From: Schistosoma haematobium
Taxonomy: Eukaryota; Platyhelminthes; Trematoda; Strigeidida; Schistosomatidae
Length of the DNA: 64,000 nt
Direction of reading: 5' to 3'
Assembly (NCBI RefSeq): GCF_000699445.3
Contig: NC_067195.1
Location: 20,909,287 to 20,973,286, forward strand
Shown: piece after piece, positions 22,191 to 34,200 of the stretch
Layout of the letters: every line of letters starts with the position of its first letter
Numbering within the stretch: position 1 is the first letter of the stretch
Notes under the pieces: generated by a model
The model's input: only the letters and a program-made list of their open reading frames with translations
Told to the model about the DNA's origin: nothing
The model's database searches: none
Program-made: the position numbers and the translations under genes

Positions 22191-23945
22191 AACAAGCTTT
22201 AATAGCATTTACATGCTTTTGTGGAATAAACTTGTTTAAACATCAAGGTCTATCAAATAAAATCTATAAATAACCTAAATATTCATTGATCAAGAACGTA
22301 AGCAAGGAATAAAGTTAGCTTGATCTAATTCTTAGTGTTTCTTCGCTTAACACATTCTGTTTTAAACCGTGCATTATCGTGTTTTACCTTTTCTTCTGAC
22401 TACTGCCTGCCTTATTTCCTATTTTCGAGTTCCATTGCCAAGCAACAAGGTGACACAACTCCAAAAACATACGGTGAGTTTAAGCTATAAATTTTCTGCA
22501 ATCATAAAGTCATTTCAGATGGCTCGTTCAATGACAAACACACTATTATCTGGATTCATTCAATTGTGACAAAAACGTCAACAACACCTGGCATTCTGGA
22601 ATTAATTGTTATACTGTGTGTTTGATTCTGGATGCTTTTGGATCATTACTACTCACGAATGGCGTTATATATGTCGTCTACTGAATAATCTTGTCATCGA
22701 AAATATTCCAGGCGAGTTTTATGTTTTCCTTTTCCTGTTTAATTTACTATGTTTTTAGCACTTCTTACCTTGCATAGATTTTTTTCCGTTAGTCTGGTTG
22801 AATATAATTAATACGAGCCACTTTCAAGACTTTTTGTTAGAAATATTCAATACTTTTATACTACCACATACTATTAATAAAGTGTGTTATTTAAAAACAT
22901 TTCTTATTTGTAGTTGCCTATGCTAGACATTTATACACATCACTAGGTTAACGACAGCAGCTTATGGAAGGTCAATAACTCATCATATTCTTAACTGAAA
23001 TTCCATGAGTCATCTGAACTTCAAAAATATTTTTTTCATTTTGGTCATGTTTATTATTCTTAAATTGTCATATACGTCAACAACCTGCATGTTAACCTAG
23101 CCCGTACATACGTTGCACTATATCTTCATGTCTTCTAAATTTAGAAATCATCTGAATTGCCTTTAACATTTATCAACAAACCCATCATAGTCGTTGTTGC
23201 TATAAGTATTTAGGTTTATGGATTGGTTTATCATATTAGCAGCCTAAAATACAGACCTAGTTTAGATAATCAAATAACAAATTTAGGCACTACCAACTGC
23301 ATTAGTAAAATAACTAAATTCTCACGTATTTGTTAACTGAACAAACGTTTAAAATCAAAACTTCGGAGCCTACTAAAATTAAAAAGCGACGAATATTTTC
23401 GAATTGAAATTTATAATATAATAAGGTAGCTCTGATTCTTTAACGCTACAAATTTCTGATAGTTTTGAATCACCTAAAGCAACAATACCTATTTTTCCAC
23501 TGGCTAATCCTCAATCAACACTAGGACTAGTTAAACGTAATAGTTTCAGGATATCGTCATAAAGCGTTGTCATGACTTGACAATCACGTAATGTGATTGA
23601 TAAAATTGATGAAACTATTGACAAAGTCGGTCAACAAGTCACCTTCATCCACTACAGATGATTTCTATTATGTATCTCTATCAGTTGCTCATTCAGAAAA
23701 TGTCTCAAAACCTTGTCAGTCTAATTGGAGGTTCAGCGATACAATCATGCATGCAAATAATCAGTATAAGCAGTCGAGCAAATCTCCTGCAAACTGTAAA
23801 CATCATTGTTGAATTTACTCCAACACTGACTAAGGTTCAAGCCATTATCATAGACTAGAGTTGGGAGCGTACTCACCTTGGTTACAACTTAAATTCTCCC
23901 TGACAATCACATGAGCATCACTCGCTATTAATTATCTCGTAAAAG
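22191..23945. other. Spacer between the two CR1-like copies
   Basis: AT-rich sequence with no recognisable gene or repeat. Short ORFs (22369-22569, 23597-23858) have no supporting motif. Confidence 0.4.
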
Positions 23946-24147
23946 CGAAGAATTTCCAGTTGAAAACCTTGCAATCCTGGTTCCGCTGGGGGAAAACGAT
24001 CACGCCGCTAAAGCTTTCATTTTTGTCAGCAAAACTGAGCTAATATATCCCACCAACAACATGTGCTGGAATTTCGAACGGTCGAATGTGTCAGCTCTAC
24101 ACGACTATCTACAACAGGTGGCTTAGGATGTTCACCCCCAACAAGAT

Positions 24148-25532
24148 GTGGACGGTCATTGGGACTTCTTACTGCAAACGCTCTTATGTGCTATAAAGCA
24201 GTCAGTTCATCAAACCGTCCCCAAAGGCTACAAGCAACCTGCAATCATTAAAAACCGCACTTTTCGCCTGCTAAGCTACAAAAGGCACTGTTGGGCAGAA
24301 TACAAACGAACTGACAACGACGGAGCGCACAGGCAATATAAACATATCAGGAACATATGCACGAAGGCTATAAGAGAAGATAGGCTTCAGTATCAGACAA
24401 AGCTTATGGACAAATCTTCCTGTAATCCTAAAAGCTTATTCCGTTATGCAGCCTCTCTGCGTCAAGCCAAAACTGGAGTTTCCCAACTGCTAGGTCCTGA
24501 CGGCTCGACCAATAACGATGGCGGCACCGCTAACCTTCTGGCTGAACATTACTCCCAGACATTTCAACCGACCGACACTAACTTTACTGATGACAGTTTC
24601 GTTTGCAATTCCACAGGACTTTCCGAAGTGAACCTAAGCGCTGACTTGGTGTTCCAGAAACTGCAGCACTTTAGATTAGACACTTCTCCTGGCCCGGATA
24701 TGGTTCATTCGGCCATACTGAGGGAAGCAGCCTCAATCTTGGCAACGCCGCTTAGCGTGATGTTCTCACACTCGCTAAGTCTAGGAAAACTACCGGAAAC
24801 TTGGAAACTGGCTCACATCATGCCAATTTTCAAAGGACGTCGACGCAGCGAACCTTCAAGTTACCGACCGGTGGCTCTTCTCTCAATAACCTCAAAAATC
24901 ATGGAGTCCCCGATATGCGGTGGTATAAATGACTATTTACTATCCTCAAATTTCTTCTCACCCCAACAGTATGGTTTCAGGAAGGGGTACTTTGTAATAT
25001 CAACCTGCTGACTGCGGTGGACAGATAGACAAGCATCATCGATCACAAGGGGAAGGTTGATATCATCTACCTAGATTTCTCAAAAGCTTTTGATAAGGTT
25101 AACCATACATGTCTTATCAATAAGCTCAAACAATTGGGTATCAGACCACCTCTAATCGATTGGCTTACTTCATACCTAAAAAATCGACACTTTAAGGTTA
25201 GGGTTATTTTCGCTTTATCTCAGGCTATGGAATGTCCTAGTGGGGTCCCCCAGGGCTCAGTACTAGGACCTCTTCTCTTCTTGATCTACACAAATGATCT
25301 TCCTCAACAGGTAACGTCAGACTTATTACTTTTTGCCGACGACGTGAAACTTTGGAGAGAGATACGCAACCAAGACGATATACAGGCACTTCAGGAGGAT
25401 CTGACTCGACTTCAAAGTTGGGCAGACGATAATGGACTTGCCTTTAACACTTCAGAGTGTAAAGTAGTCCATCTGCGACATGTCGCAGACTACAGTTATA
25501 ACTTAGGTACCTCCTCTCTAGTAGTATCCTAG
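24148..25532 (+). pseudogene. CR1-like ORF2 copy 2, reverse transcriptase (broken)
   Basis: The RT motifs match copy 1 (TSPGPDMV, LDFSKAFDKVNH, PQGSVLGPLLF, FADDVKLW). Only one residue differs in the first block (ESPICGG for ESLICGG) and none in the second. It carries the same frameshift plus TGA and the same TAG as copy 1, so it was inherited already broken. Confidence 0.85.
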
Positions 25533-25556
25533 GTCGAAAAAGATTTAGGAGTCCTG

Positions 25557-26138
25557 GTGCCCCATGATTTGAAGTCTTACGCTAACTGTGACAAAAACGC
25601 CTTCCGAGCAAACCTTGCACTGGTAACGTTGAAGCGCATTTTTGGACAGTTTGACGGACGAACTTTCCATACAATCTTCAATAGTTTCATCCGTCCCCAT
25701 TTAGAGTACGGAAACATAGTATTTTCCCCTCGCTCCAAAAGGCTAAGGACACTGTGGATCGTATCCAACGGCGAGCCACGAAATCACTTCGAGGACTCAA
25801 ATTTAGACCTTATGAAGAGTGCCTCCAGTCACTTAACCTTTACACATTAGAGTATATGCGTCTTAGAGATGACCCTCTGTTGGCTTACAGTAACCTCAAA
25901 TCTTCTGGTCATCCTCTTAAACACCTACGTAAGCTTAGTCTCAATACTGACCCAAGGGGACACCCATAAATTGGTGACCGATCATAGCAAGACGGACTGT
26001 AGACACAGCTTCTACTGCTTAAGAGTTGTCAAATGCTGGAATTCACTGCCGGCGAAGCCAGTTCATGCCACTTCCCAAGAGGTATTTAAGAGGAAACTAG
26101 GTCTTTTCTTGAGGTCTAAGGATAGTGTCGTACTATGA
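25557..26138 (+). pseudogene. CR1-like ORF2 copy 2, C-terminal part with switched 3' portion
   Basis: The first ~290 bases match copy 1 almost perfectly, including the shared frameshift. After LYTLEY the coding sequence changes to a diverged relative (MRLRDDPLLAYSNLKSSGHP) and the ending CWNSLPAKPV/FKRKLGLFL appears in yet another frame. Confidence 0.8.
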
Positions 26139-26280
26139 TTTACCAATTTCTTTTTCCTCGTTTATAGTTAATATATCTAGGTTCCTGCCTGGAGGTATTT
26201 TCCTGATCCTTTGCTACTAGACACGGAAACATATTAAGCGAAAGCTTCTATTCTGTCCACAACCACTCGAATCATCTGAA

Positions 26281-28010
26281 CTTATTTAGCCAAATACATC
26301 CTGCAGCACCACATCACCGAGAAATGTGGCTTAACTGATTTCAGTAAATTATAGTCACTATATGTCAATGAAATCGTATTCCGTCTTATACTGAACTACA
26401 TACTTGCAACTAACTTTTATGTACCATCAGCCGGTAGGTATGAATGTGAATAAATAGTCTATGGCAAATCGGAACATTGAGTCTAGAGCATATCTCTTAC
26501 GAGTACACTCATGTTTAACGATTTGTTCTAAGCCATCTGTCCAAAATTCACAGAATTATCACTCACGTATTTAGATTTTTTTTATAACCATTCATATGCA
26601 TTTGTAGTATTACTAAATTCTATCACGATCAAGTAAAAATGAGGTCGAGAAAATCTCCCCGTAACTAAATAAACCCTATCAAACTAACTGGAACACTACT
26701 TGGAATTATTTTCCATGGTTATACTTTTGTTCCTTTAGTTACCTACTAATACGGATGCAGTTGGAAATCAACTCATATGGACAACTTACGGACATAAACG
26801 TTGTTTGATTTCCTAACTAAAACGAAATTAGTACCAATATTAACATTTCTACAATATTGGTTGTTTTTAATATATCTGAACACAAAATATGTACTACCTA
26901 TAAGTTATATCTTACGGTGCCTTATTAAAATATCATTATACGGAGTCATTTTATTATTATTATAACCCCATTTTGTTTAGCTCAAATAATCCTCACCTAA
27001 ATTTTCATTTTAAGCGTGTTAGGAACTAAACCAGACATTTTGATTTATCTTTCAGCTGATCAATACCCGGAGGTTTTACACTATTCTTCGTAACCTCCGG
27101 CGCGCGACAACCCCACTCAAATTGATATCGAAACAACGTCATGTTGATTCTGGTGGGAGAGCAGTGTAGTGGCATTGGACCATAACCACACAATTCTCAA
27201 AGCTCAATAGGAGACTACTCGGAAAATAGATATTTAATATTTAACGCGGAGAAATACCTAACTATGGAGAAGGCGGGAACAAGGAGTTGAATTAATTGTA
27301 GTTGATCGAATGGCATGGCTCGGCCTTGCAGGCGTGGTCCTTGTTGGATGCTATCTTATATCTTTTATTCATATTAAACATATTGTTCTACCTCTAGCCT
27401 AAGCTTGTTCTCCATCATGTATTGGTAATTGCTACGATGCAATGAGTTGGTGAAGACGATGGTATGACTTCTATGTAAGATCTTATAGATTAGGCAGTTA
27501 TATCATGACAAGTACACAATTTAAGGATTAGGTATATTATTAGAGCAGTACGAATATCATAGTACACCATAATTCTACAGAAACATGGACTACCGCCTTC
27601 GCCTTGGGCTAGTTGCGCCTAACACAGGTCTCGTAACTTATGTGCCATTGTAATTATCGCATATCATATTTCTATTTCACTAATTATTATTATCTATGTT
27701 GCCTTTCTTATTCCTATACTTCAGACTACTCACATCATTTATATTTCCAAATACCTAAATTAATTGTTTATTTAACTTCTGAAACAATCATCTGTCAACA
27801 TGTAAATTTTATTTTTATTGTTTTCACACTGTGCTTAACTAATTTTCATTCCGGTAATGTGATAATCACGTATTTCAGAAACCCTACTGCTCTGGGACAA
27901 GTTCATTCTGACTACAAGATCTACACACCCAGAAATAACGAACAAAATGATAAAAATAGAGTAGTAAAACGGCTTAGATACACTTATTGAACATCACCGA
28001 AGACCTGAAA
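26281..28010. other. Intergenic spacer upstream of MTR4
   Basis: AT-rich sequence, with one perfect hairpin (27067-27100) and a 116-codon ORF (27640-27990) without recognisable motifs. It probably includes regulatory DNA for MTR4, but no specific element beyond a TATA-like box could be supported. Confidence 0.4.
27067..27100. repeat. Perfect 9-bp hairpin
   Basis: CCGGAGGTT and AACCTCCGG are exact inverse copies around a 16-nt loop. They sit in a GC-rich island inside AT-rich spacer about 1 kb upstream of the MTR4 start. The function is unknown. Confidence 0.6.
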
Positions 28011-28021
28011 CTATATAAAAA
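28011..28021 (+). promoter_or_regulatory. TATA-like box upstream of MTR4
   Basis: CTATATAAAAA lies about 105 bp before the MTR4 start codon, a reasonable distance for a core promoter with a short 5' UTR. In AT-rich DNA such matches occur by chance, and schistosome genes may be trans-spliced, so this is only a candidate. Confidence 0.3.
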
Positions 28022-28125
28022 TAGCACGAAGAGAGCTGGAAACGTCAATCGTTTAAAAAAACCTCATCATATGGATATTGGATATTGAGTGTCAAGGGTC
28101 ATATGAAGGAGGGACTTTGAATATC

Positions 28126-28250
28126 ATGTCTGCTTTTGGCTTAGATCTGGACGAATTGACGTCAGCTTTCGATCATAAAAAACCATCTTCCGAGACTCTT
28201 GTAGATACCGGTTCTACACAGCCTGGTGACTTCGAAGAAAAAAAGCGAAA
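28126..28250 (+). CDS. MTR4: MTR4 exon 1
   Basis: 125 nt encode [19 protein letters not shown] and a further acidic/basic stretch ending EEKKRK across the junction. The donor is GTAAGT. The N-terminus of MTR4 is poorly conserved in animals, so the call rests on the start, donor strength and exact phase match to exon 2. Confidence 0.85.
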
Positions 28251-31200
28251 GTAAGTTTAATAGATTTCTGAACGTTGTTCCTCGTAAAGGAGCATTCACA
28301 ATGGTTCTTCTATAGGACTGTTTTACCTATGTTAGTGAGGTATTATGTAGATGGTTTAGTACCTAAATACCCTAAATATCTATTTCATGTATATGCAACT
28401 GTAGATTTTCATCCCGCGATCTGAAAAAGGTTTATCGAGTTTTGGACCCATTATATGGCGAATTCTTCAGAAGTTTCCATTATCTTCAAGTATAAATGCT
28501 GTTTTGTGTTCAACACAAATCTGCAACGTTTTCTCCACAAAGAAGAACGGCATATCGTGCGCTGTTATTAACGCCTAGTGGTTATTCAGCGTCAATCTGC
28601 AGTTTTTTTTCATTTTAGATGGACAGGAGGCTGAGTGCCTGTATTAGTCTCGGTAGTAGTGTTTTCGAGAGACCATAATTTATGGACGACCTTTGAACGA
28701 CGCTAAAAAGACCTCAATCTCTTAAGTTTGGGGAAGTTTTAGGGAATTTCGAGTAAATTTTGGGGGAACCTCCAAAGCCAAATTACTCACCAGACTTTGG
28801 GAAAATCCCCAAAGTCAAATGGCCTTGACCAAGGTTAAAGGGAAATTTCGAGGTCTCTATGCCATCTCCTCAAAAGTTTCTATAGTGGCTTCCCTAAAAT
28901 TTCTCCAAAACGGTTCAAATTTCCCCAAAATAGGGAGGTCGGGTTGAGAATGTCCACCTACCTAGTACGGCTAAATGAGGGTTAGAAACCACTGTGAGTA
29001 GTCATGATTAATATTTGCGGTTGATAGTTCGGGCTGTGATACTGCCCGGGTGCCCAAACCGAAACAGGTGGTTTTCTTAGGGGGCCACATCCGGAGCCTT
29101 CGACCTAAAGATCTGATGCACAAGGCAGTGGAGCATCGTAAGGAGATGCAGTCCCATAGTAGTCGGTGACCAACGATTGGTTCATACGCCGTTTGTTACT
29201 TCAGGATACTGAAGCCAGTCCATGTGCACCACTAACCCGGTTTAAGCACAGGACATTCGCTTTTCGTCCTCTCAATTTCATAAACAACACCCAAGCCATG
29301 AGAAAGCAATGAGTAGGACTTCCCTGGCAGAGGCTGTATACGCGTGGCCGTGTGAGAGCATATGGAAAGGGAGGGCTGACTCTCCCCACTCTCGGCCGTA
29401 CCGGGGCATTTGGGGAAGATGAAATAGTCCTGTTTGGTGAAGACGTTAAAATGCAAAGTCTTCTAGTAGCACTAAGCAACAATGCCAGGAATGTTTGGAA
29501 TACGTTTCTTCCCCTCTAAATGCAAACTGTTGCTCCAGGGTTGGCCTGAGCCAACACCTGAACTCAGGATAGGGAGTGGAGCAGTCGAACGCGGCGACAA
29601 CTTCACTTATCTTAGAAGTCTGGTCAGCCCTAGTGGGTTGGTATCTGACGAAATCTCAGCACGGATTCAGTAGGCTCGTTTGGCTTTTGCCAACTTACGT
29701 CACCTATGGAGAAGGCGAGATATCTGTCTACCAATTAAGAGACGAGTATACTGTGTGGCAGTTCGTTCTGTTCTACTTTACGGCAGCGAAACGTGGCCAT
29801 TGAGGATAGAGGACACTCGTAAGTTACTAGTATTCGACCACAGATGTCCTAGAAATGTTGCTTGCATCTTCTGGGATCACCGGGTAAGTAGTAGTGAGGT
29901 TAGACGCGGGGTGTTAGGGAATGATGGTAAATCAGTTGGTGAGGTTGCAAACCTATATCGACTGAGATGATTAGGCCAAGTATCACGCATGCCCAAACAC
30001 CGATTGCCACGACGTACAATGTTGACTAGTGTTGGAGACGTTTGGAAGAAAGTTAGGGGTGGCCAAAGCCAAACGTGGCATCATTTCTTGGAGTTTAACT
30101 CCTAGTCTCGATCATGTTGGTAGATGCAGACTACTTGGTTGGGGTCCGCCTGACGATCGTAACCAGTAGTTGGAGACTGGATGACATGGCTCAAAATCAA
30201 TCACAATGGTGTAGTTGTATGCACTGTTTGTCTTCCCTTAACCGTAAGGTTACAATTAATTAATACTTTTATTTCAACGAACTAATTCTTTATTCCTGTA
30301 TTATATCCTTATATGCAGTTTTCTTTTATATATTACTACCATTGAAGTAACTGCTTCTATGAATTTGGTGATCATGTTGTTGAGTCAATGAAGTATAGCA
30401 ACTTGGACCGATGCATATATGTGCCCTGTCCTACGTTGTAGATGACTGACTGATATCGTCAGCATAGAACAACGTTACTAATGTAAGGAGACTAAGAAGT
30501 TCATTTACATACAGGAGGGATAATACTGGCCCAGAAACAGTGCACTGGGGAACTTCTCGAAGCACAGTTTCTCAGCTAGACAGCTTGGAGTCAACCTGTA
30601 CTCTTTGTTGACACGAAACAGGGAAGTACTTTATCTACATAATTAAGTTACCTCCAATCCTGATATCTCAACCTAGATAACTACTGTTGTCCAGAAAATT
30701 GTCAAAAACTTTACTGAGGTCAATTAATTTTGGAAATTTCACATTGGTAAGAGCCGATAGAACCCAGAAGTTTGTATCTGTCGGTAGCTTTTGATCTTCA
30801 AGAGCACACCAACTTTGGCGATCTACTAATAAGTTTATGAGTCATGAATAAGCTGCTATAAAACCATACCGTTTTCCAGAAAGAACCAGGTTTTCGTCTA
30901 GATATTTCAACAACTTCCGAATAGCTTTTCATAAAATCTTAACAACCGCTCTGGTTAGCCTTATGGGTCGGTAGTCCTCAGGTTTGTGTCTTGTACCTGT
31001 TTTTAATACAGGGCTTACTATAGCGTACTTTCAATCCTTTAGTAGTCTACCTTGGGTTGCAGATAAATTAAAATATATGCTTAAGGAATTTGCGATAAAA
31101 TTCGCTAATCCCTTTGGATTTATTCCATAGATTTGCCTGTATCAGGCTTATTTATCAGACCAAAAATATCGAGTTGTCTGATGGTCATTGTGTCCAAAGT

Positions 31201-34200
31201 ATGCACGGGGGTTTGTATAAACTGGAGGAGAGGGTATCTCTTCGGTATATACACTGCTAAAGTTACTTGAGAATGCCCAAGCATTGCTGCAATTGTCCTG
31301 CACTAGTGATGTCGCACTTCTAGGATGTTGCCTCTTCTCTCAGTCTTTTGGTTTATGTGCGATTATAAGCGTTTAGGGTACTCTATAACCTCCTTAACGA
31401 GCTTTTCTTTAGTTTTTAGACTTGCATAGAGTCGAGACACAAATGTTTCGAGCTTCCAGATGTTGATTATTATTATTATTATTTGAACACATAGATATTG
31501 GTACAAGGAGGCACCAAATATATATGCGCCACACAAATCTCATTTGATTTGTGTGAGGGCTGTAATACTGCTCGCGTGCCCAAACCGAAGCAGATTTCAT
31601 CTCAACAGTAACAATAACCTGAATCTCTCCCACATTCTTTCCCTCTTACGGATGAGGTTGCGGACCTCCTTTCTGTGGAGTTCTAATTCCTCAGTGTAAT
31701 ACAAGGAATGTGCTGTGCAATAAGAGATTCCCGAATACCTCAAGCTGTTTCACATATTTCACTTTCATGGGATGTTATCAATAACGGTAACGGGATAGTA
31801 TTTCTAATGGATAAAGCTACTCTTCCTCCTTCAAGCTTCTGGGTTCTCTCGGCTCTTACCAATGTGAAATTTCCGAAATTAATTTCCTCACTATCCTCAG
31901 ATTGGCTGAGCGGATTTTTTGTGACATTGATTATTTCTGGTCTGGTAGAATCTATCTGTGTACTTAGGTCCGATCGCTTGTTGAACAAGCTCCGAGCATT
32001 TGTGTAACAGATCTGAAGACTATTTAAATGGTTTCTTGCTGTAACTAAAGTGACCTCGGGATCATTCTCTGTCAGGGCCTTATTCGGAAATCAATTTTTT
32101 GGTCAGTTTCACGTACACCATATCTTGGTTTTAGTTCTTTCTCAGCCTCTCAATTTTCAATATGGTCAGGTAGCAACAAGTCTTTACATACAAAAACTGG
32201 TCTCTTTTGCTTATTTCCATTCTGTAGTATTAAGTCCCATATATTCGAAGGATTTAAATACTACTTTCAGCACCTGGTTTGATTTTCTTTTTGTCCATCT
32301 GGCTACCTAGTCTATGAATTTCTAGCAAGTTGACCCCAGAGATATTTTGAGGCATTAGCTAGCTATCCAGACATTTTATCAACCTTATATCAAGGTCAGA
32401 GCGAGTTTTGGGCTCAATTCTCTCATTTTCCCTTACTCTATAAAAGGTAACTAACATATCACTATGATCAGACTTTGACATCTTAACTATGATTAAGGAA
32501 ACCACCTTTATTTTATAACAGGTCGTTTCTTATTCTTACATCGTATCCATTTATCACTTCTCAGTCGAGTTGCAATCGCAGTTGCATCACATACCTTGCG
32601 AAACCTTAAATAATTGTTGTCATATTGGGTGGTCAGGTTATGGCTTATTCTGTTTTTCCTCCTAAAAACAGACCTAACCTTACGACAGGGTTTGCTGCGC
32701 TTTTCCTGACTGTTGCTGTTTGGAGTGCAAGACACAAAAGAAACCTTCGTTAAGTTGTTATTTCTAACAGACCTCTTTGCCCCCAAATGCCCTGGTACGG
32801 CCAAGAGTGGGGAGAGTTCGCTCTCCCTCTCGAAATGCTCTCACATGGCCACGCGTATACAGCCTCTGCCGGGAAAGTCCTACTCACTGCCTTCTCGTGG
32901 CAGGGGTGTTGTTTACGAAAATGAGAGGACGAAAAGCGAATGTCCGGCGCTTTAACCAGATTCTAAACCAATGGTGCACATGGGCTCCAGTATCCTGCGG
33001 GAACAAATAGCGTATGAACCAATTATTGGTCACCGGCTCCCATGGGACTGCATCTCCTTACGATGCTCCACTGCCTTGTGCATCAGACCTTCAGGTCGAA
33101 GGCTCCGGGTGTGGCCCCCTAAGAAAACCACCTGTTTCGGTTTGGGCACCCGGGCAGTATCACATCCCTCACACATATCGAATGAGATTTGTGTGGCGCA
33201 TATGTATTTGGTGCCTCCTTGTACTAATATCTATGTGTTAAAATAAATAAATAAATAAATACAGACCTCTTTGGGTCTGATCTTTTCTTCTGCCCACGTA
33301 TGTCAGTCTATTTTAAGTCCACTTGAGATGACTGCACATCGATTTGTATATTGATACTGGAAGAATCATCAGACTGGTCTCGGTTGCGTTTGTCAACGTG
33401 CAACATTCACTATTGCAACGGTTTCTAATTGCAAGCTCTGCGTTCGAGCAGCACTGATAGCACAACCATACAGACCCGGGTTTAGTAAACCTTTCTAAAG
33501 CTACAGGCTTTAGATTTGTGCAAATTTCGTGGTACCATTCTTTTCACTCATCGCACTGTGTACCACCATCCACCGGGTCTCGACAACCTGGCCATTGACA
33601 ACTGATTTTTTTCACACTAGTCAGCAACCAAGTCTTTTCAGATAAATTAGGCAAGAAACACTCTGATGCAAAAACTGCTAATCAAAAAAGTTGGGCAAAG
33701 AGCGAGTGACGAACTGTTAGGTTCGAAAAGTACTGTGCACAAAAATATGTTGTACTCAATAAGAGTACAGATGCAAAAAATTCTCTAAAAAACAAAACTC
33801 TTGGTGTTACTGTAACTAAAATAAATCCAAATGAAGTGGAAACAGTGGTCTCGGTGCATAATAAATAATCTACAGCATAAACTTGACGTAGCGAGGGAAA
33901 ATACCACTGTTTTTTTAGATTGCTCAATTAAGAACCTCTATTGCGTGGTTACTTGGATCTTAAGGAATACGTCTTAAGTTTTGTTTTCCCATACCTATGA
34001 AAATAAAATCAGTTGTGTGGTGTTAATGCTATTAGCAAGGAAAGCTTTATTTTAAGATTATATTTTGTCGTGGTTGTAACTATACTTATAATTACTAAGA
34101 ACTTTCGTCTAAATTTGAGCGAATAGTTTCACAATATTTCGGCGCCGAGTTAATATGAGACATTAAAGAGGGAGAATGTATTTGTAAAATCTTGCAAAGA

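Larger units (their letters stand above)
23946..26280 (+). mobile_element. CR1-like non-LTR retrotransposon, copy 2 (5'-truncated, mosaic)
   Basis: The copy begins abruptly inside the endonuclease coding region and matches copy 1 from 19838. Over about 1.9 kb only three substitutions and one G-run length change were found by eye, and it shares copy 1's stops and frameshifts. From about 25853 it departs sharply: the last ~280 coding bases and the 3' UTR are only about 80% similar to copy 1. The 9-bp tail repeats are degraded. The ORF2 C-terminus ends at 26138. Confidence 0.85.
30470..33620 (-). mobile_element. CR1/Jockey-like LINE, antisense in MTR4 intron 1, degenerate
   Basis: Minus-strand remnants appear in the expected order. 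ORF1 (about 33600-32050) has a PHD-like Cys/His pattern at 33595-33450 ([27 protein letters not shown]). The endonuclease is at 31988-31740 ([20 protein letters not shown], then [14 protein letters not shown]). The RT is at 31150-30480, with a segment recalling [20 protein letters not shown] followed by FYADDI. Frameshifts and stops are frequent. A 481-bp R2 element is nested in ORF1. Confidence 0.7.

Noticed and set aside
27640..27990. 116-codon ORF upstream of MTR4
   Set aside because: Hydrophobic, low-complexity translation of AT-rich DNA, no signal or family motif, and close to the promoter region.
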